From the IMG/VR virus record IMGVR_UViG_3300042566_000650, positions 1 to 31,010 of that record: a stretch of DNA of 31,010 nucleotides. One strand, given 5' to 3'. The notes under the pieces are model-generated. The model worked only from the letters and a program-made list of their open reading frames with translations, did no database searches and had not been told where the DNA came from. Position 1 is the first letter of the stretch; each line of letters begins with the position of its first letter. The position numbers were made by a program, and so were the translations under genes. This document shows, in pieces, positions 27,599 to 31,010 of this stretch. Origin of the DNA: a virus.

Positions 27599-28123
27599 AT
27601 GAGTGATGAAGAAAACAAAACAGCACAAGTAGAATTTGCCGGAATGAGTTTAAGCGGTAGTAAACTGCTATTGTTGATACCTATTTTAAGTGCATTAGGC
27701 GGAGCACTTTGGGGAGGATTTGAAGTGTATCAGCGTTTGTTGGATGCTGAAGAAGCTGTCACAAGTTATATTGCTCCTGATATGTCAGGCATAGAACAAC
27801 AGTTAGCAGTACAGCAAACACAAATGAACGAGTTTAAAACAGCCATAGATCAACAGTTTGCTACTACTAATCAATTGTTAGCCGAACAACGCACTCAAAT
27901 AAATGATATCAGACAAAGTATGCGTGATCAAGAATCATTGGTTAGAACTATTGACGAAAATACCGCAACTACCCAGCGTGATTTAAGAAACGATGTGTAT
28001 GAAATGGAAAAAGAACTTAATGATAGAGTTAAAGAGTTAGATACTACTTTAAGAACGGTCCGCGAAGATTTAGAAAAGAAAATGCAGGAAATTTTAGCGA
28101 ATCCTTTAAATACGGTTGAGTAA
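27599..28123 (+). CDS. Membrane-anchored coiled-coil protein
   Basis: A 174-residue protein. A short N-terminal part is followed by a transmembrane helix at about 22-42 ('KLLLLIPILSALGGALWGGF'), then about 125 residues of charged and Gln-rich heptad sequence ('LAVQQTQMNEFKTAIDQQFA', 'RDLRNDVYEMEKELNDRVKE') ending 'EILANPLNTVE'. The shape matches a periplasm-spanning coiled coil such as an i-spanin, but the orientation is not certain. GAGGT precedes the ATG. I recall similar proteins with an 'ANPL' end in marine T4-like phages. It is the last gene of the cassette. Confidence 0.8.
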   Translation: MSDEENKTAQVEFAGMSLSGSKLLLLIPILSALGGALWGGFEVYQRLLDAEEAVTSYIAPDMSGIEQQLAVQQTQMNEFKTAIDQQFATTNQLLAEQRTQINDIRQSMRDQESLVRTIDENTATTQRDLRNDVYEMEKELNDRVKELDTTLRTVREDLEKKMQEILANPLNTVE

Positions 28124-28140
28124 ACTTGAACATTTGTTGC

Positions 28141-28176
28141 ACACCCTCTTTATTAAATACATATAAAGAGGAGTGT
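28141..28176 (+). promoter_or_regulatory. Hairpin covering the ribosome binding site of the HXXSHH gene
   Basis: ACACCCTCTTTA (28141-28152) pairs with TAAAGAGG-a-GTGT (28164-28176): 12 bp with one bulged A and an 11-base loop. The right arm contains the Shine-Dalgarno (AAGAGGAG) of the ATG at 28180. When folded, the mRNA would hide its ribosome binding site. Confidence 0.75.
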
Positions 28177-28179
28177 AAA

Positions 28180-29418
28180 ATGTTTTTAAAAAACAAACCG
28201 TTATCTCGTAGAACATTATTAAAAGGTGCAGGTTTCAGCTTAACACTGCCCATGTTAGATGCTATGATACCTACTGTTACCGCAGCTCCTATTGCTGATC
28301 CTAAGTTAGCTTTCATTTACTTTCCTCACGGTGCTGTAATGAAATATTGGACTCCTCAACAAACAGGTAAAGACTTTGAGTTTTCACCCATACTAAAACC
28401 ATTAGAACCTCTTAGAGACTATGTTACTGTAGTAAGCGGATTGAGAAACAAAGGAGGTGAAAGTTCCAATCCTCATAGTATCATTGAAGAAACTTGGTTA
28501 ACTTGTGTAGCACCAGACCAAAGAACAGGTGAACAAGGTTTAAGTGCTGATCAGATTGCAGCTAAGCACTTTACAAATACACCTCTGAGTTCGTTAGAAT
28601 TATGCGGCGAACCCGGCGGATCACTTAGCTATCGTTCTAACAATCAAGCATTACCGCTTGAAGGCAATCCCAGAAAGGTATATTATACCATGTTCGGGGA
28701 AGGTGACAACTATCAAGATCGCATGAACATTCTAACACAGAAAAATAGCTTGTTAGACTATGTAATGGAGAGTACTAAATCACTAAATAAGAAACTGGAT
28801 AACAACGACAAACTTAAAGTGGAAGAGTATTTGAGCAGTGTACGCGATATTGAAAAGCGCATATCAGGGTTAGAAAGCAGTGCTAGTGGTCTTACTGATT
28901 TACCAGAAGCTCCTATTGGTCCGCCCGACGATTTTGAAGCACTATTAGATATTCAGTATGAAATGATGGCATTAGCATTACAAACAGGACAAACTCGTAT
29001 CGTGAGTATGCGCACAGTTAAAGAAGCCAGTATGAGAGTGTTCAGCAACTTGGGCATTGAGGAAGCGTTTCATCCACTTAGCCATCATCAAGAAAATGAA
29101 GCCAAGTACGAACAATTAGTAAGACTACAGCGTTGGCAAACTGAACGCGCTGCTAAATTTGCTCTTAGACTAAAAGATATGGGTTTACTTGACGATACCG
29201 TGATCTTATTTGGTTCTAACATGAGCAATTCAGACAGACATAATAACGATCCACTACCGTCAGTGCTAATTGGTCGTGCAGGTGGCATTAAAGGTAATCA
29301 GCACTTAGCTTATGCTCAAGATACTTCCCATGCTCGTTTGATACACACAATGTTAGAAAAGACTGGTGTACACTTAGATCAGTTTGCTGATAGTACAGGA
29401 TCATTATTAGAAGTATAA
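28180..29418 (+). CDS. Tat-exported HXXSHH (DUF1552) protein
   Basis: A 412-residue protein. ATG 28180 is chosen for its AAGAGGAG site and because it starts the signal peptide: 'SRRTLLKGAGFSLTLP' (9-24) is a twin-arginine (Tat) export signal, with likely cleavage near 'VTAAP' (33-37). Family-defining 'HPLSHH' is at 298-303 (HXXSHH, PF07586). Other conserved-looking parts are 'AFIYFPHGAV' (44-53), 'VSGLRNKGG' (85-93) and 'ILFGSNMSNSDRH'. The fold resembles the alkaline-phosphatase/sulfatase group in outline; the function is unknown. The family is typical of Planctomycetes, myxobacteria and marine Gammaproteobacteria, not phages. It follows the cassette by 56 bases. Confidence 0.9.
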   Translation: MFLKNKPLSRRTLLKGAGFSLTLPMLDAMIPTVTAAPIADPKLAFIYFPHGAVMKYWTPQQTGKDFEFSPILKPLEPLRDYVTVVSGLRNKGGESSNPHSIIEETWLTCVAPDQRTGEQGLSADQIAAKHFTNTPLSSLELCGEPGGSLSYRSNNQALPLEGNPRKVYYTMFGEGDNYQDRMNILTQKNSLLDYVMESTKSLNKKLDNNDKLKVEEYLSSVRDIEKRISGLESSASGLTDLPEAPIGPPDDFEALLDIQYEMMALALQTGQTRIVSMRTVKEASMRVFSNLGIEEAFHPLSHHQENEAKYEQLVRLQRWQTERAAKFALRLKDMGLLDDTVILFGSNMSNSDRHNNDPLPSVLIGRAGGIKGNQHLAYAQDTSHARLIHTMLEKTGVHLDQFADSTGSLLEV

Positions 29419-29443
29419 TTTATGGTAAAAAATTAATCAAATC

Positions 29444-29472
29444 TTGACAGGCCTGTCACATAATTTTAACAT
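29444..29472 (+). promoter_or_regulatory. Sigma-70 promoter of the TonB-receptor gene
   Basis: TTGACA (29444-29449), 17 bp, TAACAT (29467-29472). The -35 is buried in the palindrome TGACAGGCCTGTCA (29445-29458). It differs from the leftward promoter family in spacer sequence and length. Confidence 0.6.
29445..29458. promoter_or_regulatory. Candidate operator: perfect 14-bp palindrome
   Basis: TGACAGGCCTGTCA is a perfect palindrome without a loop, more like a dimer-binding site than a terminator, and overlaps the -35. TGTCACA (29454-29460) is repeated inverted as TGTGACA at 29490-29496, giving three TGACA-type half-sites in 52 bases. A repressor here would block the promoter. Confidence 0.5.
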
Positions 29473-29479
29473 AGTATTT

Positions 29480-29487
29480 AATAAATA
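29480..29487 (+). promoter_or_regulatory. Late-promoter-like AATAAATA
   Basis: AATAAATA differs by one base from the T4 late consensus TATAAATA and lies 37 bases before the receptor ATG. Chance occurrence is likely in AT-rich DNA, so this is only a possible second start. Confidence 0.25.
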
Positions 29488-29523
29488 TGTGTGACAAAAT
29501 TATAACAGTCAAGGATAATATAA

Positions 29524-31010
29524 ATGAATAAACTCAATAAACTTTTCACGGCACTTTTTATAAGTGCCATTTCTTTATCAACCCAGGCACAACCCTCGCT
29601 AGAAGAAATAGTAGTTACAGCTACCAAAAGAGAAACAAACTTAATTGATACACCCATATCAATGTCAGTAGTAAGCTCAAAGAATTTACAAGAAAGACAC
29701 GTACAAAGCTTAATGGACTTGGCTGATGGTTCTGTTCCTGGATTAAACATAGCTCCATTTGAATCTAGACAATCTGCTGTTACTATTGGTATTAGGGGTA
29801 TTGTTCCTCTTGATGCTAATCAACCAGCGCGTGAACAAGGAGTAGGTGTTTACATAGATGGAGTATACTTAGGTAGACAACATGGATTGAACGCAGCATT
29901 GCTAGACTTAGAAAGAATTGAAGTACTAAAAGGACCTCAAGGTACACTCTTTGGTAGAAACACAGAAGGTGGTGCGTTAAGTATGGTAACAAAAAAACCC
30001 ACTGGCGAATTTGACTTTAGAATGAATACGGGAGCAGGTAACTATAATAGTAATAATATAGACTTTCATATTAACTTACCTACATTCTTTAATGTAATGA
30101 CCAAGATAGATGGGATCACTCAGTATCAAGATGCTACTACTAAAAATCCATTAGCCGGTGAAACTGGTTGGAACTTTTTTGAAAGAAAGGGATTTAAAAT
30201 AGCTAACAGATTAGAAACTGATAACTTTACTTTTGATTATTCATATGATGTAAGTATGGATGCGAACAGTCCCTTTTATAGTCAATTGCTTAATTACAAT
30301 CCCATGAATTTGCCAAATGTAACTCCTCTTCCTCCTATGGTAGTTGTAAACGGTTCTAGTATCATGAAAAAAGGTGATATTGGTGTTCCGCAACAACCTA
30401 GCGTAGCTGATGTAGGTGGTCAAAGTTTTAATATTATTTGGGATGTAACAGACAACTTAGAGTTTAGATCAATCACAGCTAAGCGTTGGGTAGATTCTAC
30501 ACAGTGGGATAATGCTGGCGGTGCTCACAGAATTCCAGTAGCTAAAGCAAACAGTGTATTCAGTAGATATAGTGTTTCTGAACTTCATCAAACACAATTT
30601 AGTCAAGAGTTTCAGTTAGTAGGAAGCACTGATACTATTGATTACGTAGCTGGTTTATACTACTTTACTGAAGACGCATATGAAGAAGCAGCCACTCCTT
30701 CAACTAATACTTGGAACTTTACTCTAACTGGTTATACTATAAATGATCTTACCCCAACTCAACCAGGTAAAAGATTTATAGATAGAGGTAGTAGAGCCAC
30801 TGCTGTTAGTAGCGCAGTGTTTTCACAGGCTACTTATACCCCTATTAATTTTGAAAGACTACATATAACATTAGGCGGAAGATATACTAAAGACGATAAA
30901 TCAGGCGAGTTGTATCTTTTAAGAAATAACCCATCACCGTACTCTTTCATAGAAATTTCTAAAAGATTTAATCCTTTAGCAATCGTTGCGTTTGATGTTA
31001 CTGATGGTAT
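29524..31010 (+). CDS. TonB-dependent outer-membrane receptor, N-terminal 495 codons
   Basis: Open from ATG 29524 to the window end. The signal peptide is 'MNKLNKLFTALFISAISLST' (1-20, cleavage near QA-Q23). 'SLEEIVVTATKRE' (25-37) is the TonB-box region of this receptor class. The plug domain follows: 'TIGIRGI' (87-93), 'VYIDGVYLGR' (109-118), 'RIEVLKGPQGTLFGRNTEGG' (131-150). The beta-barrel strands start after about 165, including 'LHITLGGRYTKDD'. Such receptors import siderophores, vitamins, glycans or other large nutrients using TonB energy; the substrate cannot be read here. It resembles receptors of marine Proteobacteria. AAGGA precedes the ATG. No frameshift is seen. Presence beside phage genes is very unusual. 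Confidence 0.92.
   Translation, partial: MNKLNKLFTALFISAISLSTQAQPSLEEIVVTATKRETNLIDTPISMSVVSSKNLQERHVQSLMDLADGSVPGLNIAPFESRQSAVTIGIRGIVPLDANQPAREQGVGVYIDGVYLGRQHGLNAALLDLERIEVLKGPQGTLFGRNTEGGALSMVTKKPTGEFDFRMNTGAGNYNSNNIDFHINLPTFFNVMTKIDGITQYQDATTKNPLAGETGWNFFERKGFKIANRLETDNFTFDYSYDVSMDANSPFYSQLLNYNPMNLPNVTPLPPMVVVNGSSIMKKGDIGVPQQPSVADVGGQSFNIIWDVTDNLEFRSITAKRWVDSTQWDNAGGAHRIPVAKANSVFSRYSVSELHQTQFSQEFQLVGSTDTIDYVAGLYYFTEDAYEEAATPSTNTWNFTLTGYTINDLTPTQPGKRFIDRGSRATAVSSAVFSQATYTPINFERLHITLGGRYTKDDKSGELYLLRNNPSPYSFIEISKRFNPLAIVAFDVTDG

Noticed and set aside
29450-29510. Tandem Pho-box-like sites before the TonB receptor
   Set aside because: Some TGTCA-type 11-bp spacing is visible, but the second half-sites match poorly. 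The palindrome explains the same bases better.
1-31010. Integrated prophage with attachment sites
   Set aside because: No integrase, repressor, tRNA gene or direct flanking repeat was found, and T4-like phages do not usually integrate. The host-like genes at the right end could still mean a chimeric contig.

Overview
The window looks like part of the genome of a T4-like (tailed, myovirus-type) marine phage infecting a Gram-negative bacterium. The phage evidence is a T4-style replication and recombination set: a gp41-type helicase (cut by the window start), a gp61-type primase, a UvsW helicase, a gp62-like clamp-loader candidate, a DEDDh exonuclease, an rIIA/rIIB pair, an Rnl1-type RNA ligase and a Pnk-like kinase. 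These sit among many tiny overlapping genes with strong sigma-70 promoters. The Gram-negative host is inferred from E. coli-like promoters, a lipoprotein signal, a Tat signal and a TonB-dependent receptor. No tRNA, rRNA, integrase, transposase or CRISPR was seen.

Layout. (1) 1-9455, almost all minus strand: replication and recombination genes (helicase, primase, exonuclease, a DnaE-like fragment, gp62-like, UvsW), one structural protein, peptide deformylase and a run of small genes whose products share a C-terminal LRWE-like ending. (2) 9558-13531, minus: an AAA+ ATPase, small early genes and a ParB-like protein. (3) 13818-16794, minus: rIIB and rIIA. (4) 16858-23353, minus: short early transcription units, each made of a near-identical promoter and leader, one to seven small genes and often an AT-rich hairpin. 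They encode a lipoprotein, membrane peptides, RNA ligase, a P-loop kinase, an HD-family alarmone hydrolase candidate and a metallophosphoesterase. (5) 23554-28123, plus: a tightly packed five-gene cassette of secreted and membrane proteins (Asn/Thr-repeat protein, very acidic protein, EF-hand membrane protein, two further membrane proteins). (6) 28180-31010, plus: a Tat-exported HXXSHH (DUF1552) protein and the first 495 codons of a TonB-dependent receptor.

How it works together. Regions 1-4 read as early and middle phage functions: copying and recombining DNA, repairing RNA, adjusting host physiology and excluding competitors. At least fourteen copies of one promoter architecture (TTGACt, 16-17 bp, TATAAT-like) drive them leftward. 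Transcription diverges at about 23450-23550. The rightward genes have a different, late-like upstream motif (CTAAATA) and nearly all encode envelope or exported proteins.

Most unusual is region 6. A Tat-exported HXXSHH protein and a TonB receptor are cellular envelope genes that I would not expect beside T4-like genes. They follow the phage cassette by about 50 bp and have elaborate control sequences: a hairpin covering the ribosome binding site, and a palindrome over a promoter. Either the phage carries a host-derived outer-membrane uptake module or the contig is chimeric; the sequence alone cannot decide. All homologies are from motif recognition, with no database search.
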